47,908 nt of DNA from the NCBI GenBank assembly GCA_018400755.1, contig JAGYLU010000008.1:1-47908 (forward strand), given 5' to 3'. Below, piece by piece: positions 8,617-17,464 of this stretch. The notes under the pieces are model-generated. The model was given only the letters and a program-made list of their open reading frames with translations. It did no database searches and was not told the DNA's origin. Position numbers and translations under genes: made by a program. The DNA is from Acholeplasmataceae bacterium (GTDB taxonomy: Bacteria > Bacillota_I > Bacilli_A > Acholeplasmatales > Acholeplasmataceae). Numbering within the stretch: position 1 is the first letter of the stretch; each line of letters starts with the position of its first letter.

Positions 8617-10340
8617 AAGGATGCCTCCTTGTCACATTCGATTGGGACATGCTCAAAGCGGTTGACATCAAAAAGTCCGGTATCGGTCAGTTTCAGTTCG
8701 GGAATGACTGGCAGACACAAAAAGGCGAGTGAGATCATGGGATCATCAACCATCGGGGAAAGTCCCATCTCAACCATGCTGTCCTTGATCTCTTTGATGG
8801 TCTTTGAGACCTCTTTGACGTCACGCTCGGTCATCAGACCGGCAATCTCAAGAGGCAGGGTCTTCAAAACCTCTCCGCCTCGGACCAGGACAATGCCGCC
8901 ATGGATAGCAAGAACTTCCTTGCAAGCGATCACCATGTCTGAATCAGAGGATCCCAAAACCACAAGGTTGTGGGAGTCATGGGAAATCGTCATGGCAATC
9001 GCCCCATCTTTGATACCGAATCCCTCTAGGAGGCCGATACCGATGTTTCCAGTCATATGATGTCTTTCGATGACCGCGATTTTCAAAAGATCAGACGCTG
9101 GGTCGTGAAGGTAGATCCCGTTCTGTCTTCTGACGCTTCGGGTGAGCGTCTTTGTGGTGATGTTGTTTCTGATGAGGCCGATGACCCGGACCTCATCACT
9201 TTTGAGTTTGAGCGTGAAATCAAGTTGGTCAGGATCAAAGCGGACGGTTTGCCTGACGCTTTGATCCGTCGATGTCGTGGCTTCAAACAAAGGTATCCCG
9301 TCTTTGGCGACAACCAGACCGTCTTTGTAAACGATCTTCGGCTCAACCTTCTCCAATGCGTCAAAGACAATCAGGTCAGCCTTCTTGCCCGGAGCGATCC
9401 CTCCGACATCTTTGAGACGGTAACAGGTGGCGGCATTCAAGGTCGCCATCCGAATGGCGTCAATGGGCGAAAGTCCGGCGTTGATGGCAAGATTGACGTT
9501 ATAGTTGATATGACCTTCCCGCATGATGTCCTCAGGATGCTTGTCGTCGGTGCAAAACAGCAACCGGTCGATGATCTCCGGGGTGACAGCCTTAAGCAAG
9601 GTTTCAGTGTTTCTGGTCGCAGAGCCTTCCCGAAGATGGACATACATCCCGCTTCTGACCCGTTCAAGAAGCGACTCCGGCTTGGTGCATTCATGGTCGG
9701 TCATGATGCCCGCCGCGACATAGGCCGAAAGCGGTTTGCCGATGATGTCAGGGGCATGCCCATCAATCATCCTCTGTCTCATCAGTTCGATTTTGTCATG
9801 GATCGCTTCATCGCCATGGATCACAGCAGGATAATCCATGACCTCACCCAAACCGAGAACACCCGGATGATCTTTGAGTGTTTCAAGATCATCAGCTTTA
9901 AGAACCGCCCCACTATGCTCGCCTTCGGTCGCGGGGACGCAGGAAGGCAGCATCATATGGACATTCAAGGGGATGTTCTCACTTTCTTTCAACATGAAGG
10001 AAATCCCATCCAGCCCTGAGACATTGGCGATCTCATGAGGGTCAGCAATGACCGTGGTCGTGCCTTTGGGCACAACCAAACGCGCAAATCCTGGAGGTGT
10101 GACCATCGAGGATTCGATATGGACATGACCGTCGATCAGACCGGGCGCGACAAAACAACCATGCATGTCGTGTTCCTCGATGCCTTGGTAGGTTCCGATA
10201 CCGACAATATGACCATCGGTGATCGCGATGTCTGCCTCCTCGATCTGTTTGTTATAGACATTCACGATCCGGCAGTGCTTCAGCACCAGTGTCGCCTTGG
10301 TTTTGCCAAGAGCGACATCCATCCATGCGCGTCTGTTCAT
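8613..10340 (-). CDS. ade: Adenine deaminase
   Basis: The protein hydrolyses adenine to hypoxanthine and ammonia, feeding purines to the molybdenum hydroxylases encoded next door. Its 575 residues match the usual AdeC/YerA length. Motifs include GLIDGHVHIESSM (His72, His74, Glu76: metal site), ADPHEIANVSG, GLGEVMDYP, FCTDDKHPEDI and the C-terminal SHDSHNLVVLG segment with the conserved His pair. The gene follows the FAD subunit of a xanthine-dehydrogenase-like enzyme by 14 bases, has GGAAGG upstream, and overlaps the following PLP gene as ATGA. All residues I know to be needed are present. Confidence 0.96.
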   Translation of the reverse strand: MNRRAWMDVALGKTKATLVLKHCRIVNVYNKQIEEADIAITDGHIVGIGTYQGIEEHDMHGCFVAPGLIDGHVHIESSMVTPPGFARLVVPKGTTTVIADPHEIANVSGLDGISFMLKESENIPLNVHMMLPSCVPATEGEHSGAVLKADDLETLKDHPGVLGLGEVMDYPAVIHGDEAIHDKIELMRQRMIDGHAPDIIGKPLSAYVAAGIMTDHECTKPESLLERVRSGMYVHLREGSATRNTETLLKAVTPEIIDRLLFCTDDKHPEDIMREGHINYNVNLAINAGLSPIDAIRMATLNAATCYRLKDVGGIAPGKKADLIVFDALEKVEPKIVYKDGLVVAKDGIPLFEATTSTDQSVRQTVRFDPDQLDFTLKLKSDEVRVIGLIRNNITTKTLTRSVRRQNGIYLHDPASDLLKIAVIERHHMTGNIGIGLLEGFGIKDGAIAMTISHDSHNLVVLGSSDSDMVIACKEVLAIHGGIVLVRGGEVLKTLPLEIAGLMTERDVKEVSKTIKEIKDSMVEMGLSPMVDDPMISLAFLCLPVIPELKLTDTGLFDVNRFEHVPIECDKEASL

Positions 10341-10354
10341 AGTCAGTCACCTTC

Positions 10355-11197
10355 CTAAAAGAGCGTTTTGATAAAATCAGTCAAAAGATTCATAGCAACC
10401 TGTTTGCGGTAAGACTGATTGGAGCGTTGGTCGTCAATCGGGTGGATCAGAAGATCATAGGCCGAAACCACCTCACCAATCACGTCACCAATGGTTTCTT
10501 TGGTTTTGCCAATCATCATTCCCTCAATCGGAAGTGACCTCACAACGGTCGGACTGACCGCGCCAAAGGCCATTCTGATGTCGGTGATGACACCATCATT
10601 GATGTCTGCCACCCCAGCAAAAGAGACTTTGGAGATGGCGTTGGCCCGCCGGCCACCCACTTTCACCCAGGTGCTTTTTTGAAATTTGTGTTTGGGGATG
10701 ATCACTTCAGTGATCATCTCGTCCTCATGCATGACCGTTTTCCTGACGCCCGTGATCATATCTGCCAAGAGCACCTCACGGTTTTTCCGTTTCGAACTGA
10801 GCACGATTCGGGCATCAAGCACATAAAGAGGCACGAGCGTATCGCCAGCCGGTGAGGCGTTACCGATGTTTCCACCGAGCGTCGCCATATGTCTGATGGC
10901 GGGCGAGGCGACATCAAGCGTGGCATCCCTTAACAGTTTGGGTACCTCTTGATCATGAAGGATCTCCTCAAGCGGACATGCGCTCCCGATTCTCACGATC
11001 TCATCCGTATGGATGATCTCCTTAAGCGCTTTGATCCGTTGGATGTAGAGGACATCTTTTGCAAACGCGGGTGCGACCCCGGCCGTCGTTCTTTTCTGGA
11101 CCATCAGATCGGTTCCTCCGGCCATGATCTGGCAGGCATGATCGCTTAGGATGTCCAGTGCTTCACCAAGCGTTTCCGGGATAAAGTGTCTTACCAT
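10355..11197 (-). CDS. Molybdenum hydroxylase FAD-binding subunit (xanthine dehydrogenase type, second set)
   Basis: This 280-residue CO-dehydrogenase-flavoprotein-like subunit (PCMH-type FAD domain) passes electrons from the Fe-S subunit to the acceptor. FAD motifs are visible: MAGGTDLMVQ near residue 27 and ATLGGNIGNASPAGD in the middle. The open frame extends upstream to 11371, but the N-terminal extra part is the shadow of the 2Fe-2S gene; the ATG at 11197 is preferred because it starts the conserved MVRHFIPETLGEAL domain and overlaps the previous gene's stop by 7 bases. The three subunits (large, 2Fe-2S, FAD) are consecutive and overlapping. The likely substrate class is a purine (hypoxanthine or xanthine) from adenine deaminase next to it. 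Confidence 0.92.
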   Translation of the reverse strand: MVRHFIPETLGEALDILSDHACQIMAGGTDLMVQKRTTAGVAPAFAKDVLYIQRIKALKEIIHTDEIVRIGSACPLEEILHDQEVPKLLRDATLDVASPAIRHMATLGGNIGNASPAGDTLVPLYVLDARIVLSSKRKNREVLLADMITGVRKTVMHEDEMITEVIIPKHKFQKSTWVKVGGRRANAISKVSFAGVADINDGVITDIRMAFGAVSPTVVRSLPIEGMMIGKTKETIGDVIGEVVSAYDLLIHPIDDQRSNQSYRKQVAMNLLTDFIKTLF

Positions 11198-11664
11198 AGC
11201 CCTTTCCCCTTCTTGGCGGCCCTGAGGACCGCTTTGACAATCATGTTGTATCCGGTACACCGACATAGGTTCCCAGACAATCCGACCCTGACGTCTTCCT
11301 CGGTCGGATGCGGATTGGTTCTGAGCAAGGATTCCGCCGCGATCATCATCCCTGGGGTACAAATCCCACACTGGGATCCGCCTTCAAACGCCATGGCCTC
11401 TTTCAAGACCTCATAGCGTCTGGTCTCACGAAATCCTTCGATGGTCACAATCTCATGACCGATGACGTTTCCAATCGGGACAAGGCAACTGTTGACAACA
11501 CGACCATCGATCAGGACAGCACATGCGCCACATTCCCCTTCGCCACATCCTTCTTTCGGTCCGGTCAGACCTAAGTCATCCCTGATGACATCTAAAAGTC
11601 TCATTCCCGGATCGGTCTCAAGCCGGACGTCTTTTCCATTGATTCTGATGTTGATCTCAGCCAT
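11191..11664 (-). CDS. Molybdenum hydroxylase 2Fe-2S subunit (second set)
   Basis: A 157-residue small subunit with two [2Fe-2S] clusters. The N-terminal plant-type ferredoxin cluster uses C40, C45, C48 and C60 (GCGEGECGAC then NSC). The C-terminal four-helix cluster uses C99, C102, C134 and C136 (QCGICTPG then LCRCTGY). Every ligand is present. It links the molybdenum site of the large subunit to the FAD subunit. The start ATG overlaps the large-subunit stop by 8 bases, with GGAG about 10 bases upstream, so it is translated as part of the operon. Confidence 0.95.
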   Translation of the reverse strand: MAEINIRINGKDVRLETDPGMRLLDVIRDDLGLTGPKEGCGEGECGACAVLIDGRVVNSCLVPIGNVIGHEIVTIEGFRETRRYEVLKEAMAFEGGSQCGICTPGMMIAAESLLRTNPHPTEEDVRVGLSGNLCRCTGYNMIVKAVLRAAKKGKGLW

Positions 11665-12664
11665 GACGTTTCATCTCCATTAACATTTCCGGGGTCACCG
11701 GTATCTTGGTGACGCCACATCCGGTGGCCGCTTTGATGGCCAGGGCGACCGCGGGTGCACCACCGACCAATGTCAGTTCGCCGAAGCCTTTGGCACCATA
11801 CGGGCCATAGGCATAGGGATTCTCATACAAAACCGTCTCCGTCCGGACCATATCAAGTGTGGTCGGGATGATGTAGTCCGTCATGGTCTTTTGCCTGAGA
11901 CGTCCATTCTCATGACGCATCACTTCCATGTAGCCATAGGCAATGCCTTGGGCAATGCCACCATCAGCCTGACCGAGGACGATCCGCTCATCAATGGCCT
12001 TTCCTAGATCATAGACACTCCAGATGCCTTTCAGGCTGACCTGGAAGGTCCGTTTGTCAACCTCGACCTCAACCACATTGACACCCCAGGCGTATGCCGG
12101 ATAGGCATCGCCTTCCATGCTCTCTTCGTTCCAAACAATCTCTTTGGGTTGTCTATAGGTCTCAAACACCGTCGCCTCAACCCCTGGCGTCCATTGTTCT
12201 TTCATTTGACGGGATGCCCTGGCGAGCAGTCCGCCAACTATCATGATGGTCCTGGACGCGACGGTCGGTCCCGAATCCGGGACGGCATCCGTGTCAGGAT
12301 CGTCAAAGAAAACGTTTGACATCGGCAGGGACAAGGTATGGGCAACAATCTTTGAGAGGGTCGTCTTCGCCCCTTGGCCCATGTCGACCGCGGCGACATA
12401 GACATGGACGTTGTCATCCTTGTCTTTGTTGAGTTTCACGGTCGCTTTGATGTGTTCGGCCTCACCGTCACCGGTGAATCCGCACCCATGAAAGAAGAAA
12501 CTCATCCCGATGCCTTTGAAGATTGAAGGGTCCTTGTAGGTTTCGACCTTTTGGTCATATCCGGAGATCTCACGGGCTTTCCTGATCATCTCTTCCATGA
12601 TGATGGGATCCCTAAACGTCCCACTCGTGGACGTTTTGTCTCCTTGCTTGGCAAGATGTCTCAT
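11657..12664 (-). CDS. Molybdenum hydroxylase large subunit, C-terminal part (downstream of a frameshift)
   Basis: This frame carries the C-terminal 335 residues of a xanthine-dehydrogenase-type molybdopterin subunit: a GMGQGAKT-like pterin loop (VDMGQGAKT), a PDSGPTVASRT segment, and the catalytic glutamate in GAKGFGELTLVGG near the C-terminus. It continues the protein whose first half is at 12661-13755. Translating a little upstream of the ATG at 12664 in this frame gives EIKEDALQFR, the expected family sequence joining the halves, so the ATG is internal and there is no separate gene. A single-base change at about 12693-12703 would restore one protein of roughly 700 residues. The following 2Fe-2S gene overlaps the stop. 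Confidence 0.85.
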   Translation of the reverse strand: MRHLAKQGDKTSTSGTFRDPIIMEEMIRKAREISGYDQKVETYKDPSIFKGIGMSFFFHGCGFTGDGEAEHIKATVKLNKDKDDNVHVYVAAVDMGQGAKTTLSKIVAHTLSLPMSNVFFDDPDTDAVPDSGPTVASRTIMIVGGLLARASRQMKEQWTPGVEATVFETYRQPKEIVWNEESMEGDAYPAYAWGVNVVEVEVDKRTFQVSLKGIWSVYDLGKAIDERIVLGQADGGIAQGIAYGYMEVMRHENGRLRQKTMTDYIIPTTLDMVRTETVLYENPYAYGPYGAKGFGELTLVGGAPAVALAIKAATGCGVTKIPVTPEMLMEMKRHG

Positions 12665-13755
12665 CCTGAACTGGAGCGCATCCTCTTTGATCTCGGGAAT
12701 GCGATGTCATGGACAAACATTTCAATCGCGAACATCATCTGCGGTGCGCCAAAGCCTCTGAATGCCCCGGTCGGAACGGTGTGTGTCATATAGACATCGC
12801 CGGTTGCCAAAATATTGGGGACGGTATACGCGCCGGTCACGGCGAGCATCGCCCTTGAGAGGACAACCCCGGAAAGGCCGGTTCTGGCCCCACCGTCCAA
12901 AGCGACATGGGCTTTGATGGCGGTCATCTGGTGGTTTTCATCCAACGCACAGCTCATCAGGATCTTGGAGGGATGACGCTTGGTGGTCACAGTCATGTCC
13001 TCTTCCCTTGAAAAGACCAATTGGACCGGTTTGCCGGTCTTCTTGACAGCGAGTGCGACCTGACAGGCAATGAGAGAAGGATACTCTTCCTTGCCGCCAA
13101 AGGCACCGCCAACGGCGGCTTGGATGATTCTCACATCAGGTCCATTTGGACCAAACATCATATCGACTGCGTTCTTGATATAGTAAGGGCACTGCATTGA
13201 GCCCTTGATGACAATCTTATGGGCGCTCTCAGGATAGCCTAGTAGCCCTTGGGGTTCGATATAGGCCTGTTCCTGATATCCGGTCTCATAGGTTTTGGTG
13301 ATGATCCGATGAGCCTTCAGAAAGGCTTTTTCCGTGTCGCCTTTGGAAAATGATCTTTGGACCACGCTGTGACTGAAATCAAAGACCGCCGGCAAGTCCT
13401 CATAGATGACTTTGGTGTTTTCGATGATCTCATGAAGGACGGCACGGTCAGGTCCGACGACCAGACACAAAGGCTCACCAACATAGGTGACTTCATTTTC
13501 CGCGAAGACCGGCCAGTCATCAAAAATCATTTTGACGACATTGATGCCTTCGATGTCCTGATGATCCACCACAACAACGCCTTCGGGAAGCGCTGGCATG
13601 ATGATCTCAAGGACTTTGGCATGGGCCTTGGATGATCTCAAGGTACGGGCATAGTGCATGTCCGGCATCCTAAGATCGGAAACGTAGAGAGCTTTGCCTG
13701 AGATCTTCTCATCGTTATCGACCTTGGGGACGGAACGGCTGATCGAGGGCTTCAT
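12661..13755 (-). CDS. Molybdenum hydroxylase large subunit, N-terminal part (ends at a frameshift)
   Basis: The first ~352 residues of the molybdopterin-binding subunit of a xanthine-dehydrogenase-like enzyme. Visible are the GKALYVSDL start of the hammerhead domain, QEQAYIEPQG, AVGGAFGGKEE and the GAFRGFGAPQ motif that contacts the cofactor. After HDIAF the reading frame goes wrong, ends in a short unrelated tail and stops, while the correct sequence resumes one frame over. The start at 13755 overlaps the stop of the flavoprotein gene before it (ATGA); the upstream extension to 13827 is a shadow. With no repeats here and all other subunits intact, a sequencing error or a very recent mutation is likely. 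If real, it would inactivate this hydroxylase. Confidence 0.87.
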   Translation of the reverse strand: MKPSISRSVPKVDNDEKISGKALYVSDLRMPDMHYARTLRSSKAHAKVLEIIMPALPEGVVVVDHQDIEGINVVKMIFDDWPVFAENEVTYVGEPLCLVVGPDRAVLHEIIENTKVIYEDLPAVFDFSHSVVQRSFSKGDTEKAFLKAHRIITKTYETGYQEQAYIEPQGLLGYPESAHKIVIKGSMQCPYYIKNAVDMMFGPNGPDVRIIQAAVGGAFGGKEEYPSLIACQVALAVKKTGKPVQLVFSREEDMTVTTKRHPSKILMSCALDENHQMTAIKAHVALDGGARTGLSGVVLSRAMLAVTGAYTVPNILATGDVYMTHTVPTGAFRGFGAPQMMFAIEMFVHDIAFPRSKRMRSSSG

Positions 13756-14843
13756 CGGTTGATCTCCGATGGCATGACAATCGCCTTGGTCGGACACTTG
13801 GTCACACAGAGTCCACACTCGAAACACTTATCGGGATCAAAGGTAATCCGGTCTTTCATCGTGATCGCGAAATACGGACAGACATTCACACAAAGGTTGC
13901 ACCTGATGCATTTGTCTTCAATCAGTTCGGGCACACTCGCCTCATAGCGGACAGTCTTGTCAAGGGTTGTCCTGATGACGTCCTGGACACTGTCAAAGCC
14001 ATATGCATGAAGCCGCTTAGGTAAATCCTTGATGATCTTGGCGTATAGGTCCTTGCCTTTCAAGAGCGCACCTGAAAGCATCTGGACGGCGTTCGCGCCG
14101 GCCAATAGAAACTCAATCACGTCATCCGCGCTTTGAATACCGCCAACCCCAATCACGGTCATCTCGGGAGCCGCTTCCCTGATTTGGTGGACGGTCGCCA
14201 ACGCGAGTGGTTTGATGGCTGGTCCAGACGTCCACACAAAGCCCTTTTCGTTAGACGATAAGACCCGTCTGCTTTGGATGTCGATGTTCATCGTCGGACC
14301 CAGTGAATTCACCGCCACCACGCCGTTTGCACCGTGGTCCAAAATCATCTTGGCAAACGCCTTGGGATCTGGCATATGGGGACTGACTTTCATATAGATG
14401 GGTTTGGTGGTATGTTTTCTGATCGTCGATACGGTCTCGCCGATCACCTCAAGATCGGTCCCGACATAGTGGGTCGACACCTCAAAGGCATCAGCGAAGG
14501 GATCAAGCCTTGGAATCAGGATGTCCATGTCTTCCTTGCTGTAACCGACACTCACGATGAGCGGGCGATCGTTGTCTTTGACATAGGCCGGCAAAAACTC
14601 ATCGGTCCAACGGTCTAGCGAGAACTCACTCCAGAGCTCACTGTTCATGATGTGGTCTTTCCCTGCAAAAATGCACGGTTTGGGGATCACGGGCAGATGG
14701 GTGGAAATCGTCTTGGTCACGACTGCGCCACATCCGGCATCCCTCATGAACAACAATTTTTCGGTATCTCCGACCAACGGTCCGGAAGCCGGCATCACAG
14801 GATTGTTCAGTGTCAAGCCATCAAAGGTTGTTGTCATGTTCAT
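13752..14843 (-). CDS. Dihydroorotate-dehydrogenase-like flavoprotein with C-terminal 2x[4Fe-4S] ferredoxin domain
   Basis: A 363-residue protein with an FMN TIM barrel (residues 1-300) resembling DHOD and the PreA subunit of dihydropyrimidine dehydrogenase, followed by a bacterial ferredoxin module with cysteines 312, 315, 318, 322 and 340, 343, 346, 350. The FMN phosphate site is visible as GVGGIQSADD and GANAVQMLSGAL. The usual DHOD N-x-S-C-P-N stretch is replaced by VSTHYVGTD, so true dihydroorotate oxidation is doubtful. Purine clusters with ssnA often encode a large Fe-S flavoprotein, YgfK; this compact protein may take that redox role. The start at 14843 has AAAGGG 8 bases upstream and overlaps the ssnA end by 23 bases; an earlier in-frame GTG at 14852 is too close to the ribosome binding site. 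Confidence 0.8.
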   Translation of the reverse strand: MNMTTTFDGLTLNNPVMPASGPLVGDTEKLLFMRDAGCGAVVTKTISTHLPVIPKPCIFAGKDHIMNSELWSEFSLDRWTDEFLPAYVKDNDRPLIVSVGYSKEDMDILIPRLDPFADAFEVSTHYVGTDLEVIGETVSTIRKHTTKPIYMKVSPHMPDPKAFAKMILDHGANGVVAVNSLGPTMNIDIQSRRVLSSNEKGFVWTSGPAIKPLALATVHQIREAAPEMTVIGVGGIQSADDVIEFLLAGANAVQMLSGALLKGKDLYAKIIKDLPKRLHAYGFDSVQDVIRTTLDKTVRYEASVPELIEDKCIRCNLCVNVCPYFAITMKDRITFDPDKCFECGLCVTKCPTKAIVMPSEINR

Positions 14844-16152
14844 GTGTCTCACCCTTTCTGATTCGATCCCAAAGGATCATCGCGCTTCTGACACTCTCTT
14901 GATACTGAATCATGAGCGTATCATCAACCGTGTAGTCTTTGACTCTGTGGACCCCTCCGGCAAACACATGTTCCGGTCTGAAGGCATGGAATAGTCCATA
15001 AAAGACATGACCGAAAGCATTCGTGCCATCGATTGGGGTCGGTGGGACATAAGGGATGACCAAGAGGTCTGCGGCATAGCCTTTCTCTAAGCGCCCCAGT
15101 TTCGTCTTGAACATCTTTGAGGCGACTTGGTAAGTCGTCTCAATCATGTCCTTGAGTGTCTCATGCTGAAAAGCAGTCGGACCTCTTAAGAGATGATGGG
15201 ACGCATATAAGACATTCAAGGCCTCCATCGCCATCGAGGGATTGAGTCCGTCGTTACCGATGATGACGGGGATCCCGTGGGCTTTGAACCTCCTGATGTC
15301 AGGGAGCCCGACCCCGTTGTTCATATTCGAGGTGACGTTGACGGCAATGATTGCCTGCCGTTTTTTGATGATCTCAAGCTCTTCGTCATCCACGTGGATG
15401 GCGTGGGCGATGATGCTTCCCGGGTTGATCAGTTTGAAACTGTCAAGACGTTTGATCACACGCATGCCTGTGCGCTTGATCGCATCTTTCTCATCCATGT
15501 CGCTTTCGGCGACGTGGATATGGATGGGTCTGCCTTTGAGCACGTTTTGGATGGCTTCAAGCGTCTGATCGGATAAAGAGATGGACGCATGCATCCCAAA
15601 GAGGCCACAAGATGTCTTGCTTTGATGGGTTTCCATGAAAGACATGTTCTCATCGATGGCCAATTGGACATCAAACCGATCACTGGTCTCAAAGCAAAAC
15701 GCCCCTCTCAGTCCAACGATCTTGGTCACGGTGTCACTCAATACGTTCAGTGTGCCCGTGATCGCTTTCCCGCTGGCGTGATGATCAATCAGGGTCGTGA
15801 CCCCGCACTTGAGATGATCGATGGCACTGACCAGCGCACACGCTTTCGTGATGTCAAGGTCAATCTCCTTATCCATCTTCCACCACAGGTCTTCTAGAAT
15901 GCCCATGAAGTCACGGGGATTGAAATTGACGGACATACCACGGGCAAGTGCCGAATAGATATGGGTATGACCAGAGACAAATGTCGGCATGACGAAACGA
16001 TCGTGTCCATCAATAATCTGATAGCCTTGGTCAACAAAGTCCGTCATCGGTCCGGTTTCGAAGATGACATCATCAAAAACGATGTACTGATCCTGACGAT
16101 AGGTGTGGTAATCATAGAGGGTCGTATGGATGATGGCTGTTTTCAAGGTCAA
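14821..16152 (-). CDS. ssnA: SsnA-like amidohydrolase (putative aminohydrolase)
   Basis: A 443-residue member of the cytosine-deaminase/chlorohydrolase group of amidohydrolases. Metal ligands: GHTHIYSALARGM (His62, His64), IHIHVAESDMDE, HAIHVDDEEL and the Asp in GNDGLN. The NFNPRDFMGILEDLWWKMD region is typical of SsnA, a gene almost always found in urate/purine and selenium-hydroxylase clusters; it probably deaminates or hydrolyses a ring-opening intermediate. The start codon is a TTG at 16152, overlapping the previous stop as TTGA with AAAGGAG just upstream; no in-frame ATG exists before the conserved start of the domain, so the unusual start is favoured. Confidence 0.87.
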   Translation of the reverse strand: MTLKTAIIHTTLYDYHTYRQDQYIVFDDVIFETGPMTDFVDQGYQIIDGHDRFVMPTFVSGHTHIYSALARGMSVNFNPRDFMGILEDLWWKMDKEIDLDITKACALVSAIDHLKCGVTTLIDHHASGKAITGTLNVLSDTVTKIVGLRGAFCFETSDRFDVQLAIDENMSFMETHQSKTSCGLFGMHASISLSDQTLEAIQNVLKGRPIHIHVAESDMDEKDAIKRTGMRVIKRLDSFKLINPGSIIAHAIHVDDEELEIIKKRQAIIAVNVTSNMNNGVGLPDIRRFKAHGIPVIIGNDGLNPSMAMEALNVLYASHHLLRGPTAFQHETLKDMIETTYQVASKMFKTKLGRLEKGYAADLLVIPYVPPTPIDGTNAFGHVFYGLFHAFRPEHVFAGGVHRVKDYTVDDTLMIQYQESVRSAMILWDRIRKGETHEHDNNL

Positions 16153-17450
16153 TCATCTCCTTTGATCAGTTGTCCCTGACTGTTCATGAGAACCCCATCT
16201 CTCATGGCAAACTGTCCTCTGACCATGGTTGAGATGACCGTGCCGGCACTCTTGAGTCCTTCATAAAGGGTATAATCACACGTGCCGTGATGGCCGTTGA
16301 TGATGGTGTTCGGATCATTTTTGAAAACAAAGAGATCGGCGTCATAACCGACGGTGATCGATCCTTTGTTCCTGAGTTTGTGCAAGCGGGCAGGATGCTT
16401 TGTCATCTTGTCGATCACGACATCGCCAAGATGACTTCTCATGACCGCGAAACTGTGTTCGATCCCACCGATCCCAAGCGGCATCTCAAAAAGCTTTCGG
16501 TTGGCTTTGTCGGCTTTCATGAACGTGCAGTGATCGGTTCCGATCACATCAATCAGTGCTTGATGGTCAAAGAGCTTTTGAACATGATCCTGGGTTCTAA
16601 GCGGTGGAGCACAAGCATAGAGATAACCGTTGGCTTTGGCAAGCGCGCTTTGATCAAAGGTGAAGTACTGTGGGCAACTTTCGATCATGAAATGCTTGCC
16701 GAGTAGTTCTGGATATTCAGCCTTCAGTCGTCTGATGGTCTCACCTGATGAGACATGCACCATATAAAGGTGACCTTTCGTCTCTTTGACGTAGGAGGCG
16801 AGCTTCAACGCTTCGGTGATCTCAGCTTCAACCGGCCGGCTTCGTGGCAGGTCTTCGTGGGTCATATCAGGATCAATATGGATCATGTCATCGTTTTCAA
16901 CGTGGGCAAGAATCATGATGTCATGGATTCTTGAGAGATTCAAAAGACGAATGATCTCCTGATCATAGGTGCGTCTCTTCGAATCGGAATAGGTCGTAAA
17001 AAGTTTAAGGGTCCGCATGTCTAGGTCCCTGACGGTCTTGACATAGGCTTCAAGGTCATTCTTGGGATCCTTGATGGTGGCGTGAAAGGCATAGTCGATA
17101 CGGGCTTTTTTTGCTTCATGAAGCCTTTCTTGATAGGACTTGAGAAGATCTTTGACGCCATCGGTCGGGGCAAGAAAATCAACAATCGAGGTGACACCGC
17201 CATAGAGTGCCGCCACTGTCCCGGAGTCAAAATCATCCACTGAGCGGATGAATCCGAGATCAAGACCAAAGTGGACATGGGGATCAATCAATCCGGGAAT
17301 GACTTCGAACCCTTCGGCATCATAGACCTCTTTGGCTTCCCTCAGCTGATTTGAGATTTCGACAAACACACCGTCTTTGATCATGATATTGGTTTTCTGA
17401 AATGATCCATTCTGATAGACCAGACCATTTTTGATGAGCATGTCAAGCAT
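16149..17450 (-). CDS. hyuA: Hydantoinase/dihydropyrimidinase-like amidohydrolase
   Basis: A 433-residue cyclic-amide hydrolase that opens hydantoin- or dihydropyrimidine-type rings. The binuclear metal site is complete: PHVHFG (His58, His60), the carbamylated lysine Lys149 in TLKLFTTYS, His183 in LAHVEN, His232 in MVHVSSG, and Asp306 in IGTDHCTF. The match to D-hydantoinase-like HyuA of purine clusters is by motifs and context; allantoinase or dihydroorotase activity is an alternative. The start at 17450 follows AAGAGGAG by 7 bases; an upstream in-frame ATG at 17468 precedes that site and overlaps the NTPase gene, so it is not chosen. The gene's end overlaps ssnA. Confidence 0.85.
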   Translation of the reverse strand: MLDMLIKNGLVYQNGSFQKTNIMIKDGVFVEISNQLREAKEVYDAEGFEVIPGLIDPHVHFGLDLGFIRSVDDFDSGTVAALYGGVTSIVDFLAPTDGVKDLLKSYQERLHEAKKARIDYAFHATIKDPKNDLEAYVKTVRDLDMRTLKLFTTYSDSKRRTYDQEIIRLLNLSRIHDIMILAHVENDDMIHIDPDMTHEDLPRSRPVEAEITEALKLASYVKETKGHLYMVHVSSGETIRRLKAEYPELLGKHFMIESCPQYFTFDQSALAKANGYLYACAPPLRTQDHVQKLFDHQALIDVIGTDHCTFMKADKANRKLFEMPLGIGGIEHSFAVMRSHLGDVVIDKMTKHPARLHKLRNKGSITVGYDADLFVFKNDPNTIINGHHGTCDYTLYEGLKSAGTVISTMVRGQFAMRDGVLMNSQGQLIKGDD

Positions 17451-17464
17451 CGTCTCACTCCTCT

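Noticed and set aside
9057-10019. 320-codon + strand open frame opposite adenine deaminase
   Set aside because: It is a shadow of the adenine deaminase gene, whose motifs are all present on the other strand.
12680-12710. Programmed ribosomal frameshift in the hydroxylase large subunit
   Set aside because: There is no slippery heptamer or following hairpin that I can see at the junction; a sequence error or mutation is simpler.
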